From: Evansella tamaricis
GTDB lineage: Bacteria; Bacillota; Bacilli; Bacillales; Salisediminibacteriaceae
Assembly: GCF_019042215.1 (NCBI RefSeq)
Contig: NZ_JAHQCS010000154.1
Span: 58,750 to 122,749, forward strand
Direction: 5' to 3'
Length of the DNA stretch: 64,000 nt
This document shows, piece by piece, positions 34,673 through 43,343 of the stretch. Every line of letters begins with the position of its first letter. Position 1 is the first letter of the stretch. The notes under the pieces are model-generated. The model had not been told where the DNA came from. It searched no databases and worked only from the letters and a program-made list of their open reading frames with translations. The position numbers and the translations under genes were made by a program.

Positions 34673-35764
34673 TTAATTCAACGGGATTTCCACTTCAAAT
34701 AACGGCGAAACTTTTTCCTGTTTTTCTGCTGTAAAATAATCATCTCCACGATAGATACTTAATGTTATATGATCAATTGAATATTGAACAGGGACAAATT
34801 GGAACCATGAATCTATGGAGTAGTATTTCCCTTCACTTCCTCCAAACGTATGTCCTCCCCCTCCACGAGATTCTAATATCTCCATTTCTTCTCCATTAGA
34901 ATCCGTAAATACATACACAGTACCTTGATCTTTTAGCATCCCTTCCTGAGTCTCATACCAAGTTTGAAAGCGGACATCTAGTGTACTTGGTGACACAATG
35001 ACACGGTCCACTACAAATTCACTGTTTTCCAGATAATAAGGATAAGATTCTTGAATTGTGAATACCTTTGCTTCGTCGGTAATGGTGACATTTTCAAGGG
35101 TAAAGTCCCATGAACCGGGATACTCACCACTCCATCGTTCCAGCATAATATCCCAAGTCATCGAATCTGTGAATAAAATATCTGTGTTTGTTGTAATTGT
35201 CCCGGCTATCTCAGTATCTGATATCTTCTCCCTATTGACAAAACCACCACCTGCAAAAGATTCATACCATCTTTCCCCGTTTATCCTGAAACTGTTCCAG
35301 TCTAAATGGAAATCTTCCATATCCTCCATGACATTCTTATCCACTGGAATTGGATTTTTGTGAGTTTCAATGTAGCCGAATGTGATTCTTGATCCATCAT
35401 AATAAGCTTCCGTGATTGTAATGGTGATATCGTTATCTGTAGCACTGACCATCATCTCTGAAGAGAGACCTTTTTCACTTGCTGCTTTCAGACCGTCATC
35501 TCCTACCAGCTGATATACTTTATTCCATAAGGGAAAATCCTGCAGTGCCTGAGACACAGTGGGGTGAAACAATAAACCTGTTATAGTGAACATTAAAATC
35601 GCTGCAGCTGAAATAACCGTAAACCATCTTTTTCTTCGAGATTTGTGTACAGAATTGTCAGGCAGTTTATCCAAAAACACTTCAAAGCGTGCAGCCATTT
35701 CCGGTGGCATTTCCTTTTGACTGGAGCGAAGTGAATCTCCCAGTTTTTTATCTAACTCATTCAT
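34673..35764 (-). CDS. DUF4179 anti-sigma factor
   Basis: 363 residues. A short cytoplasmic N-terminal part (about 1-45, the sigma-binding segment of this family) is followed by one membrane helix (about 47-67, WFTVISAAAILMFTITGLLF) and a large external beta-rich domain. DUF4179 proteins are encoded next to ECF sigma factors and hold them at the membrane. The ATG begins directly after the stop codon of the sigma gene, so the two are made together. Confidence 0.88.
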   Translation of the reverse strand: MNELDKKLGDSLRSSQKEMPPEMAARFEVFLDKLPDNSVHKSRRKRWFTVISAAAILMFTITGLLFHPTVSQALQDFPLWNKVYQLVGDDGLKAASEKGLSSEMMVSATDNDITITITEAYYDGSRITFGYIETHKNPIPVDKNVMEDMEDFHLDWNSFRINGERWYESFAGGGFVNREKISDTEIAGTITTNTDILFTDSMTWDIMLERWSGEYPGSWDFTLENVTITDEAKVFTIQESYPYYLENSEFVVDRVIVSPSTLDVRFQTWYETQEGMLKDQGTVYVFTDSNGEEMEILESRGGGGHTFGGSEGKYYSIDSWFQFVPVQYSIDHITLSIYRGDDYFTAEKQEKVSPLFEVEIPLN

Positions 35765-36289
35765 CTATCTGCACCCCTTTCGTTCATCTGTTAATAAAGG
35801 TATAAGTGCTTTACGGGCGCGGTGGAGTCTGCTTTTAACTGTTCCAAGAGATAGCCCCGTTGCTTCCGTAATCTCTTTCATTTTCCACTGTTCCAAATAA
35901 AATAAAATGATAACGATCCTATAATCTTCTGGTAGTTCCTGCAGTACTTCTTGCAACTCTAGATTCGAGGAAAGCATGACAGACTGTTTCGAACTGTTCC
36001 AATCATCGAGATGCACGACTCTCTTTCGTTCCCTTAAAATTTGGTAACATTGATTCATCAGTATCCTAATTAACCATGAACGGAAAAACACTGGTTCCCG
36101 GAGCTTTTTCATATTTTCATATGCCTTCAACGTCGCTTCTTGAATGGCATCTTCTGCCGCTTCGTTGGATTTAACAATCGATATGGCAATTCGATACATC
36201 GTATCTTTCTCTTTTATTATCACCGCTACAAATGCTGATTTACTACCGTTAATAGCTTCTTGAACTTGGCTTACACTCTCTTTATCCAC
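35765..36289 (-). CDS. ECF-type RNA polymerase sigma factor
   Basis: 174 residues. Region 2 is MYRIAISIVKSNEAAEDAIQEATLKAYENM and region 4 is LPEDYRIVIILFYLEQWKMKEIT followed by GLSLGTVKSRLHRARKAL (given in parts). It directs polymerase to a small regulon, usually including its own operon. The frame opens at 36349, but AGGAGG six bases before the GTG at 36289 fixes the start. Upstream is an ECF-like promoter at 36319-36346. The inducing signal is unknown. Confidence 0.9.
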   Translation of the reverse strand: MDKESVSQVQEAINGSKSAFVAVIIKEKDTMYRIAISIVKSNEAAEDAIQEATLKAYENMKKLREPVFFRSWLIRILMNQCYQILRERKRVVHLDDWNSSKQSVMLSSNLELQEVLQELPEDYRIVIILFYLEQWKMKEITEATGLSLGTVKSRLHRARKALIPLLTDERKGCR

Positions 36290-36318
36290 TTTAACCCTCC
36301 TCTCTTTCATACAATAAT

Positions 36319-36346
36319 TAGATAACTTCTGCCCCAAAAAGGTTCC
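36319..36346 (-). promoter_or_regulatory. Possible autoregulated ECF promoter
   Basis: On the minus strand GGAACC followed by a T stretch, a 16-base spacer and TATCTA lie about 30 bases before the sigma start. The GAAC-type -35 box and the spacing suit ECF sigma factors, which commonly drive their own genes. Confidence 0.45.
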
Positions 36347-36469
36347 CACTATATCTATCAGTTACTTTTAGTTTTATCTTCTATATTCGTTTTCCTTGAA
36401 ACATTTATGAACACCTACTATTTTATCCTTTGTTTCGATATGATGAAAAAGGTGTGGCTCCGAAACATT

Positions 36470-37255
36470 ATTTCTTTGGAAGTGGATAAATATTCTCTCT
36501 TATTTGATGGATTGGGATGCTCCATTTGCTGACAACTTAGTCTACAGTAGTCATAATTAGACAGCCGCTGGTTTCGGCCCTAGGCCATATCCAGGGAATA
36601 TTACGGCGACAAAATTTAATGAGAACACTACCACTCTATGGAATAAAGAAAAGCAGCGCCAAGTTTCTTTTGAGCATGAAGGAAGTATTTTTACAACTAA
36701 ACATCATGTACCACTTTGGGTTGGGGAATTTGGTTCCTTCTATAATGGTCCAAACGATGAATTAGGAGACTGATTGAGGGCGATGGATGATCAGATTGCT
36801 GTCTTTGAGGAAAACAATGCCCACTGGTCAACTTGGACATATAATGATGTGGGAGTCATGGGGCTTGTCTCATTAGATGAAGAGTCGGAGTATATGGAAC
36901 GAGTTAAAACATTTATCCATAAAAACAACTGCTTGGAACGGATGACTGGATGTCCTGGCTTCCTGAACCACCGATTAAAAAGCATTTAAAAGCTCTGAGC
37001 CAGTTAATGATTGATGTGATCGGCGATCCAACTATTAATCCAGGACACAATCTTAATTGCCTTTCCCGGGCAACACTTGCTAATTAGGTTGCTGACTCCA
37101 GCCACAGTTTGTAAACCTATTTAAAGAGGCTTCAGAAGAAAAAATGGATGATATCCTCCAATCCTTCTCCTTCAAGAACTGTGAAGTGAATCTGAGACTT
37201 GAGGAATTATCAAAAAACAAAAGGAAAAAATCCTTCTCCATGATAATTTTTAGCT
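36470..37255 (+). pseudogene. Decayed glycoside hydrolase family 5 gene (C-terminal part)
   Basis: One frame reads DAPFADNLVYSSHN, stop, TAAGFGPRPYPG, then HHVPLWVGEFGSFYNGPND with the GH5 nucleophile Glu in GEFG, another stop near 36772, then [26 protein letters not shown]. After about 36930 the frame shifts to [18 protein letters not shown] and DPTINPGHNL. Two in-frame stops, a frameshift and no N-terminal half show that the gene is dead. GH5 enzymes cut cellulose, mannan or similar glucans, consistent with a lost extracellular or intracellular glycanase in a strain that keeps beta-glucosidases. Confidence 0.82.
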
Positions 37256-37372
37256 AAGATTATTTTAATCAATCAGAGGGTATCCCAAAAGTTTGATTTT
37301 GGAGACGCCCTCTCCCGTCATAAACTAAACCATTCTTCATTGACCTACTGGGTTTGGCCCATCCCCAATTCA
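37256..37372. other. Intergenic stem region before the orphan response regulator
   Basis: AGAGGG near 37276 and CCCTCT near 37312 can pair, with a CCAAAA/TTTTGG inner part, so this may be the transcript end of the minus-strand regulator gene, although no T run follows. Nothing else is seen. Confidence 0.35.
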
Positions 37373-38074
37373 CTAATTTTCTTTACGTTCGAATTTATAA
37401 CCTATCCCCCATACAGCTTGAATAGATTGACTTTCATTCTTTAATTTTACCCTTAGTGTTTTAATATGAGTATCGACCGTTCTCGTATGCACTTCTGCAA
37501 AATCCTTCCCCCAAAGCTTCTCAAGCAATTGTTGCCTCGAAAAAACTTGTCCCCTATTTTTCATTAACAATTTTAAAAGCTCATATTCTTTATTTGTTAA
37601 ATTTACTTTTTCATTACCCACTCTCACTAAATTTTGGCTAGAATCTAACTCAAGGTCTCCGTGCCTAATAATATTCTCGGGACTGCCTTCGTCATAATGG
37701 TAAAGTCTTCTGTAAAGGGCATCGATTCTCGCTTTTAATTCGTGTATTCCGAACGGTTTCACTAAATAATCATCCGCTCCAGCCTCCAACCCCTTCACTT
37801 TGTATTCTTCCCCTGTTACACCTGTGAGAATAATGATAAATGCCTTCGTGTTCTTCCTGATTTCTATGCAAATTTCAAATCCATCCCTATCTGGCAATTG
37901 TATATCAATAAAAATAAAATCAAATTCTTTTTCTTTCACTAACAGTAATGCTTCTTCCCCTGAAGTGACGAGGAGCATTTCATTCCTTTGTGTAGAAAAG
38001 ATCTGTTGAAATAACATAATCATTGCTGTTTCCATATCCACTATCAATATGTTTAAGGCAGATTTACTTACCAT
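37373..38074 (-). CDS. Orphan OmpR-family response regulator
   Basis: 233 residues. The receiver domain has the phosphate Asp in FIFIDIQLPDRDG, Thr in ILTGVTGEE and Lys in YLVKPF; the acidic pair at the start is DME rather than the usual DD or DE. A winged-helix DNA-binding domain follows (LTNKEYELLKLLMKN, RTVDTHIKTLRVKL, WGIGYKF). No histidine kinase gene is adjacent. GGAGGGG six bases before the ATG at 38074 sets the start. Confidence 0.9.
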   Translation of the reverse strand: MVSKSALNILIVDMETAMIMLFQQIFSTQRNEMLLVTSGEEALLLVKEKEFDFIFIDIQLPDRDGFEICIEIRKNTKAFIIILTGVTGEEYKVKGLEAGADDYLVKPFGIHELKARIDALYRRLYHYDEGSPENIIRHGDLELDSSQNLVRVGNEKVNLTNKEYELLKLLMKNRGQVFSRQQLLEKLWGKDFAEVHTRTVDTHIKTLRVKLKNESQSIQAVWGIGYKFERKEN

Positions 38075-38310
38075 TCCTTTCCCCTCCAAATATCAGTTTG
38101 AATACTCACAGCCTGTTTAAAGCCTTTTTAAACGTTGGTGCAATGGGAAAAATGTTTTCATTGGTAAAACAAAACTACTTATCTTTATTTTATATGACTT
38201 TTGTGAAATAGTGAACAAAAGAAACTTTTTGACATATAAAGTTTAAAAACTGGTGTAGATGAAAAAAGAAGGCTATAAAAGCCCCTTTTCTTGAAAGACT
38301 AGAATTTATA
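38075..38310. other. Intergenic region upstream of the response regulator
   Basis: About 235 bases of AT-rich DNA that should contain the regulator's promoter. I see no clear operator or small gene. It ends at the reversed modular repeat at 38311. Confidence 0.4.
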
Positions 38311-38382
38311 AGTTTGTCACCTTCGGGCACTGTTTAGTCCCAGCGCCCTACGCTCGTGTTCATACGCGTTTGCGCCTTTCTT
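38311..38382. repeat. Modular interspersed repeat, copy 4 (short form, reversed)
   Basis: The reverse complement reads AAGAAAGGCGCAAACGCG at its start, has GAGCGTAGGGCGCTGGGAC in the middle and ends with GTGCCCGAAGGTGACAAACT. The internal hairpin cassette is missing, so left and right ends are nearly joined. Confidence 0.75.
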
Positions 38383-38497
38383 GTAGTCTATTAATACTAT
38401 CCCTTCCTTTTCGCCAGTATGCTCAGCAAGCTGCTGGCCTTCACAAAATAGTACCAATGACTTTTGGACCTTGAGATACTATCACTCGTTCCGATAT

Positions 38498-39067
38498 TTA
38501 TTTCATAGATAGTAGATACCAGCCAGTCCAGATAAAACCTGATGCAGTAAACGCAGAACCAATGACAGAAAACAGACCTTCCAATGAACCGAACATGCTG
38601 CCCAGTGCAAATATAACGGTTCCCAAGATTAGCAAGAATCCACTAAGTTTAGGGAAAATCTTTCCTAAACTAATCGTAACCCCAGTCAAAATGACACCTA
38701 TGACAAATAAAAGGGGACCTATGAGATGTATGAAATAAGGAACATCTTGTTCAAATATACTACTTACATCAACACCATACGCACCCGTTAATTCCACAAA
38801 TACAATTGCCGACACAGAGACTGTTCCAATCACCCCTAAAAACATACTTAAATTTCCAAGTATTCCATTTCTTTTTCCATGTACTTCATAAAGACCAATA
38901 AAAGAAAAAACTAGAATGATATGGGCAGTCAAAACAAGACTTTTTCCTAACACGGTTCCATCAGGAGCACTAGCAATTAAATGTATTGTATGTGCAAGAA
39001 AAAGAAAGGAACCTGCAAAAATCGAACTAACACCACTCCATGATTTAAAAACATATTCATTTGTCAT
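38498..39067 (-). CDS. Small integral membrane protein
   Basis: 189 residues with about six hydrophobic segments and almost no soluble domain. I do not recognise a named family with certainty; it resembles DUF4386-type or other uncharacterised Bacillus membrane proteins. GTGGAGGG precedes the ATG at 39067, which is preferred over the upstream ATG pair at 39091. It stands alone. Confidence 0.75.
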   Translation of the reverse strand: MTNEYVFKSWSGVSSIFAGSFLFLAHTIHLIASAPDGTVLGKSLVLTAHIILVFSFIGLYEVHGKRNGILGNLSMFLGVIGTVSVSAIVFVELTGAYGVDVSSIFEQDVPYFIHLIGPLLFVIGVILTGVTISLGKIFPKLSGFLLILGTVIFALGSMFGSLEGLFSVIGSAFTASGFIWTGWYLLSMK

Positions 39068-39188
39068 AGCTTTCCCTCCACTAGTCATCACCGTCGAAAA
39101 TTAATAGTATTTTCAAAATTATATAACTATATATTGAATTATGTAAATAGAATTGTAGAACTTAGTCGGTAATTACTGTTCCATATCA

Positions 39189-39231
39189 AAAATGATGCTG
39201 GGACACATCTAAATGGTGTTGTCCCAGCATC
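39189..39231 (-). terminator. Terminator of the GntR/ABC operon
   Basis: GATGCTGGGACA (39194-39205) pairs perfectly with TGTCCCAGCATC (39220-39231), with ATTTTT following on the minus strand. It lies eight bases after the ABC ATPase stop. Confidence 0.88.
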
Positions 39232-39238
39232 TTCATTG

Positions 39239-40105
39239 CTAGCTATCTAATTGGAATTCTATTATTTCATCTAAAGGTAACCGTTGTATACTTATCACTG
39301 AAATACCTTTTTCCCTTAATTCCTTTTCCACAACATGTTTCTGATCTGTCAGTAGATAGCTAGGATGTTGACTGTCGTTTACCTTTATGACATGTGGATG
39401 ACATCTTAGCTCTTCTGTTAGTTCTGATACCCAAAACTTTGCCCAATTCTCTTCCACTTCCTCTTTCCTTAAAAAGTCTTGAACTTTCCCATTAGGAGAA
39501 AGAATAATGATATTGTCACAAATTTGTTTCAAATCATCTATGAGATGAGTTGACATGATCAAACTCTTTTCTCCATCTTCCAAAAACTCGATGAGATCTT
39601 CTTTCATCTTTTTTTGTGATCCCAAATCTACACCTGCTGTCGGTTCGTCTAATAAAAGGAGCTCAGGTTCGTGGGAAAGGGAAAAAATAAAGTCTACCTT
39701 CTTCTTCATCCCAGTTGAACATTTTCCAAACTTTTCCCCCTCATCCAGCTTATATCTATTTATTAAATCTTCGTATTTGTTTTGATTCCAGGAAGGATAC
39801 CAATAGGAGAAATGGGATGAAATCTCTTTAATGGACAATTGATAAAAGGGTTCCAACATGTTCGCAGCAAATCCAATACTTTGTTTGATTTCTATTTCAG
39901 AAGACGGCATCTTCTTCCCAAAGATTTCAACTGTTCCCCCATCGGCATGAACAAGATTCATAAGCAAACGAAAAAATGTGCTTTTTCCTGATCCATTCGA
40001 ACCCACTAATCCAACTGCAGTCCCCTTTTCCACTTTAAAATTTAGTGGGCCAAGGTGGAATTTTTTAAAATGCTTAGTTAAACCTTCTACTCTTACTACA
40101 TTCAT
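39239..40105 (-). CDS. ABC transporter ATP-binding protein, YtrB-like
   Basis: 288 residues. Walker A GSNGSGKST, Walker B LLLLDEPTAGVD and the switch His in STHLIDD are present. The signature is CSTGMKKKV in place of LSGGQ, as in YtrB/YhcH-type exporters. A C-terminal extension of about 80 residues follows. It works with the permease at 40541. The GntR gene lies just upstream, so the three form one operon. Confidence 0.9.
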   Translation of the reverse strand: MNVVRVEGLTKHFKKFHLGPLNFKVEKGTAVGLVGSNGSGKSTFFRLLMNLVHADGGTVEIFGKKMPSSEIEIKQSIGFAANMLEPFYQLSIKEISSHFSYWYPSWNQNKYEDLINRYKLDEGEKFGKCSTGMKKKVDFIFSLSHEPELLLLDEPTAGVDLGSQKKMKEDLIEFLEDGEKSLIMSTHLIDDLKQICDNIIILSPNGKVQDFLRKEEVEENWAKFWVSELTEELRCHPHVIKVNDSQHPSYLLTDQKHVVEKELREKGISVISIQRLPLDEIIEFQLDS

Positions 40106-40126
40106 ACTCCCTGCTCCCTTCTCCGT

Positions 40127-40525
40127 TTACTCCTTTTCCCTATCAAAAATCTCGCTTAAAGACTTCTCGAAAATAAGGCTTAGTTCCTGTCTTGTATATC
40201 CTATCTGTTTACCTTGGTAAACAGCTTTTTCAAAAGCCTCCTGAACCACTTTTCTTTTGGTTTCTTCCTTACGGGAGCCTTCCACTTCGTTAACAAACGT
40301 TCCTTTTCCTTGGACTGTTTTGATATATCCACTCGTTTCCAGGTTTTGATATGCCCTTCTTGTTGTAATTACACTACAAGACAAATCACTTGATAACACC
40401 CTAATGGATGGGAGTGGAGATCCAGTAGGAAGCTGACCACTTACGATTAGCGACTTAATCTGTGTTTCAATTTGATGATAGATTGGTTCTCTGCTTTCTT
40501 CCGAAACTTTGATTGGAAGCTTCAT
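40127..40525 (-). CDS. GntR-family regulator, YtrA subfamily
   Basis: 132 residues: a GntR winged helix (PIYHQIETQIKSLIVSGQLP, then LSCSVITTRRAYQNLETSGYI and VQGKGTFV) followed by a short alpha-helical tail, as in YtrA-type regulators of ABC operons. It probably represses its own operon. A 36-bp palindrome in front of the operon (41813) is the likely target. GGGGGGAG precedes the ATG. It lies between the permease and ATPase genes rather than first, which is unusual for ytr-type operons. Confidence 0.92.
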   Translation of the reverse strand: MKLPIKVSEESREPIYHQIETQIKSLIVSGQLPTGSPLPSIRVLSSDLSCSVITTRRAYQNLETSGYIKTVQGKGTFVNEVEGSRKEETKRKVVQEAFEKAVYQGKQIGYTRQELSLIFEKSLSEIFDREKE

Positions 40526-40540
40526 ACACCTCTCCCCCCA

Positions 40541-41278
40541 TTACATATAATCTCTTGTGCGTAGCCTGTTTGTTAGCAGTCTGTTCCAATAGTAACATCC
40601 TGTTCCAGCAATAATAACCGCACAAACTGGAGCAATAAAGCCGTATTCACGAATGGCGAGTAAACTCCAGTCTACCAAACCAATCCCGGTAGCGTAATAT
40701 ATGACAAATAATAACACTCCAAATATTGCGATGAACAGGTATGGAAACAAGTGTAGAACTTTACCATTTGTCCCGTTTTCGATAAAGGGATTAAACCCCC
40801 CAAACAATAATGCGTAACAGAACCAAAAAAGTAGGAACAGCACATACTCAATAGGTGCAAGATACTGAAAGAAAACGTCAGATAACATCAAGGTAATAAT
40901 GATATAAAATACGGTGATGTTTAACAACAAAGTTATCACCATTATAAAAGTGCGACTTAAGGCGAGAACATGAACTGGTATGGGCATGGCACGAAACAAC
41001 GCCATTCGTTTACTATATGGATCTTCTTTTATTGTCCCAAAACTCAAATACGGTTTTGACATAAATATAGCTCCGAAACATGGAAGCAATAATACGAACA
41101 ATGCATCTATCATTATCCGGTTATAAACTACATGTTCTGTTCCAAATAATCGAAGAACAGTTCCCTCTAGAATTGGAAAAGCTAACAGAGCAAGGAAAAT
41201 AATAAAAACAAGCGTTAACATTAAAGACAAGTAATGATATTTCAATTCTTTTTTCACTAACCAGAGTGCTTGTCGCAT
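40541..41278 (-). CDS. ABC transporter permease, six-helix type
   Basis: 245 residues with about six hydrophobic segments (FIIFLALLAFPILEG, ALFVLLLPCFGAIFM, VLFLLFWFCYALLFGG, and others). It partners the ATPase at 39239. The substrate is unknown; related ytr/yhc systems react to cell-wall antibiotics. AAGGAGG precedes the ATG, 15 bases after the upstream gene. Confidence 0.85.
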   Translation of the reverse strand: MRQALWLVKKELKYHYLSLMLTLVFIIFLALLAFPILEGTVLRLFGTEHVVYNRIMIDALFVLLLPCFGAIFMSKPYLSFGTIKEDPYSKRMALFRAMPIPVHVLALSRTFIMVITLLLNITVFYIIITLMLSDVFFQYLAPIEYVLFLLFWFCYALLFGGFNPFIENGTNGKVLHLFPYLFIAIFGVLLFVIYYATGIGLVDWSLLAIREYGFIAPVCAVIIAGTGCYYWNRLLTNRLRTRDYM

Positions 41279-41292
41279 CCTTTATATCCTCC

Positions 41293-41793
41293 TTACATTT
41301 CGAAAATCTCCCGAAGAATTCCTTCTTCATTTCTCCCTAATAAATCAATGCCAAGATAAACTAGAATCGTAAACAGTAGGCTCCAAAATGTGATACTAAA
41401 TGTGACCCAATAAAATGAGCTTCTTTTAGTTCCACCAAATGACATACTCATAAACGCTGTTAAATGACTTCCCACAACTAATGGTCCCACCATTGCAAGA
41501 CCTGGCAACCCATATTTTTTCCAAAGACGTTGTGCTCTCTTTGATCGTTTACTTTCAACAACTTCTTCCCCTCGTTTCCGTTGTCTTGCCTGTCTCCACT
41601 CTTTGATCTTGTTTACAAAGAGAATGACAAATAAAACCGTCAATACATTACCAAACAAGCCCAATAAGAATGTTGGGACAGGTGACAAACCTGCAATTAT
41701 TGCAATAGGTATAACCCCATATGCTTCAAAGAAAGGAATTGCTGCAAATAGAAAGACTAAAAGATATAACCATAGATATTCCATGAAATTCAT
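41293..41793 (-). CDS. Putative small multi-drug export protein (COG2426)
   Basis: 166 residues with about four membrane segments. Features of the COG2426 family are FFEAYGVIPIAIIAGLSP at the N-terminus, GLPGLAMVGPLVVGSH and a later helix pair. Despite the name, transport is not proven for the family. It is the first gene of the GntR/ABC operon; GGAGAGGTG precedes its ATG, just downstream of the 36-bp palindrome. Confidence 0.82.
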   Translation of the reverse strand: MNFMEYLWLYLLVFLFAAIPFFEAYGVIPIAIIAGLSPVPTFLLGLFGNVLTVLFVILFVNKIKEWRQARQRKRGEEVVESKRSKRAQRLWKKYGLPGLAMVGPLVVGSHLTAFMSMSFGGTKRSSFYWVTFSITFWSLLFTILVYLGIDLLGRNEEGILREIFEM

Positions 41794-41812
41794 CTGACTG
41801 ACACCTCTCCAG

Positions 41813-41848
41813 TGTTATAGTGTGTATATTAATATATACACTATAACA
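41813..41848. promoter_or_regulatory. 36-bp near-perfect palindrome, candidate GntR operator
   Basis: The stretch has TGTTATAGTG at one end and CACTATAACA at the other and is centred on ATTAAT, with only one mismatched pair over 36 bases. It lies about 20 bases before the first gene of the GntR/ABC operon and 144 bases before the divergent gene at 41992. The position and symmetry suit a YtrA-type repressor dimer. Confidence 0.72.
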
Positions 41849-41991
41849 CATGTAACGATGTCTGAAAAGAGGGTGACGGAAAATTTCAAGCTCCATTTCC
41901 ACGTCGATTTTTGTAGTTTTTTTTCTTTTTTTGATGATTCTGTCATTTTTTCAAAATTTGTTTAAAATAGAAGCAAAGGGGTGGTGGGTTG

Positions 41992-42606
41992 ATGGAAACA
42001 GAAAGTTCGTTCGCACCATATTTTACGGATATTGACAGGATTATTGATGAGGGGTATTGTTTTTTCGATAAAGACGATTATCAGAAAGCTTGTGATATAT
42101 GGATTGATGCCTGGGTAAAAACATTGGAATGGGTAGATTTAAAAGACTTAAAGGATATTCAGGAAGTGGACAAGTTAATAGATATTAAAGAGGTGGGGCA
42201 ACATCTTCTTGTCAATTGGATTCAGGATCTTGAAATGGCACTAGAATGTGCTGGAAAGAGGGATTCACGATACTATCAGATGAGATTTGATGTTTCGGAA
42301 CAATTCAGGCACCATTTCTCCGAATCGGAACCCCTAATATTATTTAATTTTAGCATCGTTTCTGCAGAAAGTTTGTACCATTTGGATCAAATTACGAAAG
42401 CAGAACGACTATTTGAGCAAATCATTGAGAAAAGTAATAATCCATGGGGATATATCCGGTGGGGGGATTTATACCATCCTGCCAACAACTTCCGGGAGTC
42501 CAACAAGAAAAAGGCACATGCACTCTATTTGAAGGGAATGGAACTTGCCATTGACTCCTATGATCAGAAAGTATTAGAAGAAAGAATCAAGTCTCTACTT
42601 TTATAA
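41992..42606 (+). CDS. Hypothetical helical (TPR-like) protein
   Basis: 204 residues, acidic, rich in helices, with repeat-like segments (FFDKDDYQKACDIWIDAW; ITKAERLFEQIIEKSNNPWGYIRWGDLYH in part) that resemble tetratricopeptide repeats. No catalytic motif is seen. GGGGTGG precedes the ATG. It is divergent from the GntR/ABC operon and followed by a terminator. Function unknown; protein-protein contact is likely. Confidence 0.75.
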   Translation: METESSFAPYFTDIDRIIDEGYCFFDKDDYQKACDIWIDAWVKTLEWVDLKDLKDIQEVDKLIDIKEVGQHLLVNWIQDLEMALECAGKRDSRYYQMRFDVSEQFRHHFSESEPLILFNFSIVSAESLYHLDQITKAERLFEQIIEKSNNPWGYIRWGDLYHPANNFRESNKKKAHALYLKGMELAIDSYDQKVLEERIKSLLL

Positions 42607-42690
42607 CAAAGGGAGATATTGTTATTATCCAAGTCATTATTCTTTTATACGTTTTATTTGGTACTTTGACCGTATTTTTATATAGATGAA

Positions 42691-42737
42691 TAAATCAGGA
42701 TATCTTTAAGATGAGGATATCCTGATTTATTTGTTTC
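42691..42737 (+). terminator. Terminator after the TPR-like gene
   Basis: TAAATCAGGATATC (42691-42704) pairs perfectly with GATATCCTGATTTA (42716-42729), followed by TTTGTTTC. Confidence 0.8.
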
Positions 42738-42856
42738 AATTTCTTTTCTTTAATCAACATGGTAGCAGGCTATTTTTCGTTTATATCTCATTTGCTTTCC
42801 TATACTATTGGATTTATGAAATCATTTCTCTCCAGTCTAGTCTCCCCATGGTGTTA

Positions 42857-43318
42857 TCAATTTTCCTGTGCCTGATGAAGTCTCTCCCAATCACTCCAAT
42901 ATATCACACCTGGTTTTTCTAAGGGGGGGTGGGGAAGACGGGCTCCAAACTCCAGCGTATTGCCGTCTGAATCTTTAAAATATATCGAGACCATAGGCAA
43001 CCATGTATGCACAAGGGGTTCTTTCGGTTGAAGACCAAAGGATTCTAAAGGTTTGATGTTCCGTTCTTTCAGCCATGAAGTTGCTCTCGTCATAAAAGGA
43101 AGGCTCACATGAAAGGCGAAATGACTGTGATGCCATTCTCCCTTCTCCACTTCCCAAATACCAAAAATCTGCGTATCATTCAGTTCATAAAACACTACTC
43201 TCCGTTCCGGCAGTTCCAATACTTGTTTTAATTCAAGACTCTCTCCATAAAACGACTTCGCCTTTTCTAAATTGGTTACTTGAACATGCGTTTCGAAAAT
43301 ACCTTGTATGCTTGACAT
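42857..43318 (-). CDS. VOC (glyoxalase/dioxygenase superfamily) protein
   Basis: 153 residues with the two beta-alpha-beta-beta-beta halves of vicinal oxygen chelate proteins: FETHVQVTNLEKAKSFYGE at the start, HHSHFAFHV in the middle and FKDSDGNTLEFGA near the end, giving His, His and Glu metal ligands. The substrate is unknown; antibiotic-modifying and catechol-cleaving enzymes share the fold. It lies 25 bases after the FMN reductase gene. AGAGGTGAG precedes the ATG. Confidence 0.88.
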   Translation of the reverse strand: MSSIQGIFETHVQVTNLEKAKSFYGESLELKQVLELPERRVVFYELNDTQIFGIWEVEKGEWHHSHFAFHVSLPFMTRATSWLKERNIKPLESFGLQPKEPLVHTWLPMVSIYFKDSDGNTLEFGARLPHPPLEKPGVIYWSDWERLHQAQEN

Positions 43319-43343
43319 AAATTCTCACCTCTGAATAAATTTT

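Noticed and set aside
42613..42690. Possible membrane peptide (VIIQVIILLYVLFGTLTVF) after the TPR-like gene
   Set aside because: No standard start codon in frame at a ribosome site; an ATT start would be needed, and the stretch is short and AT-rich.
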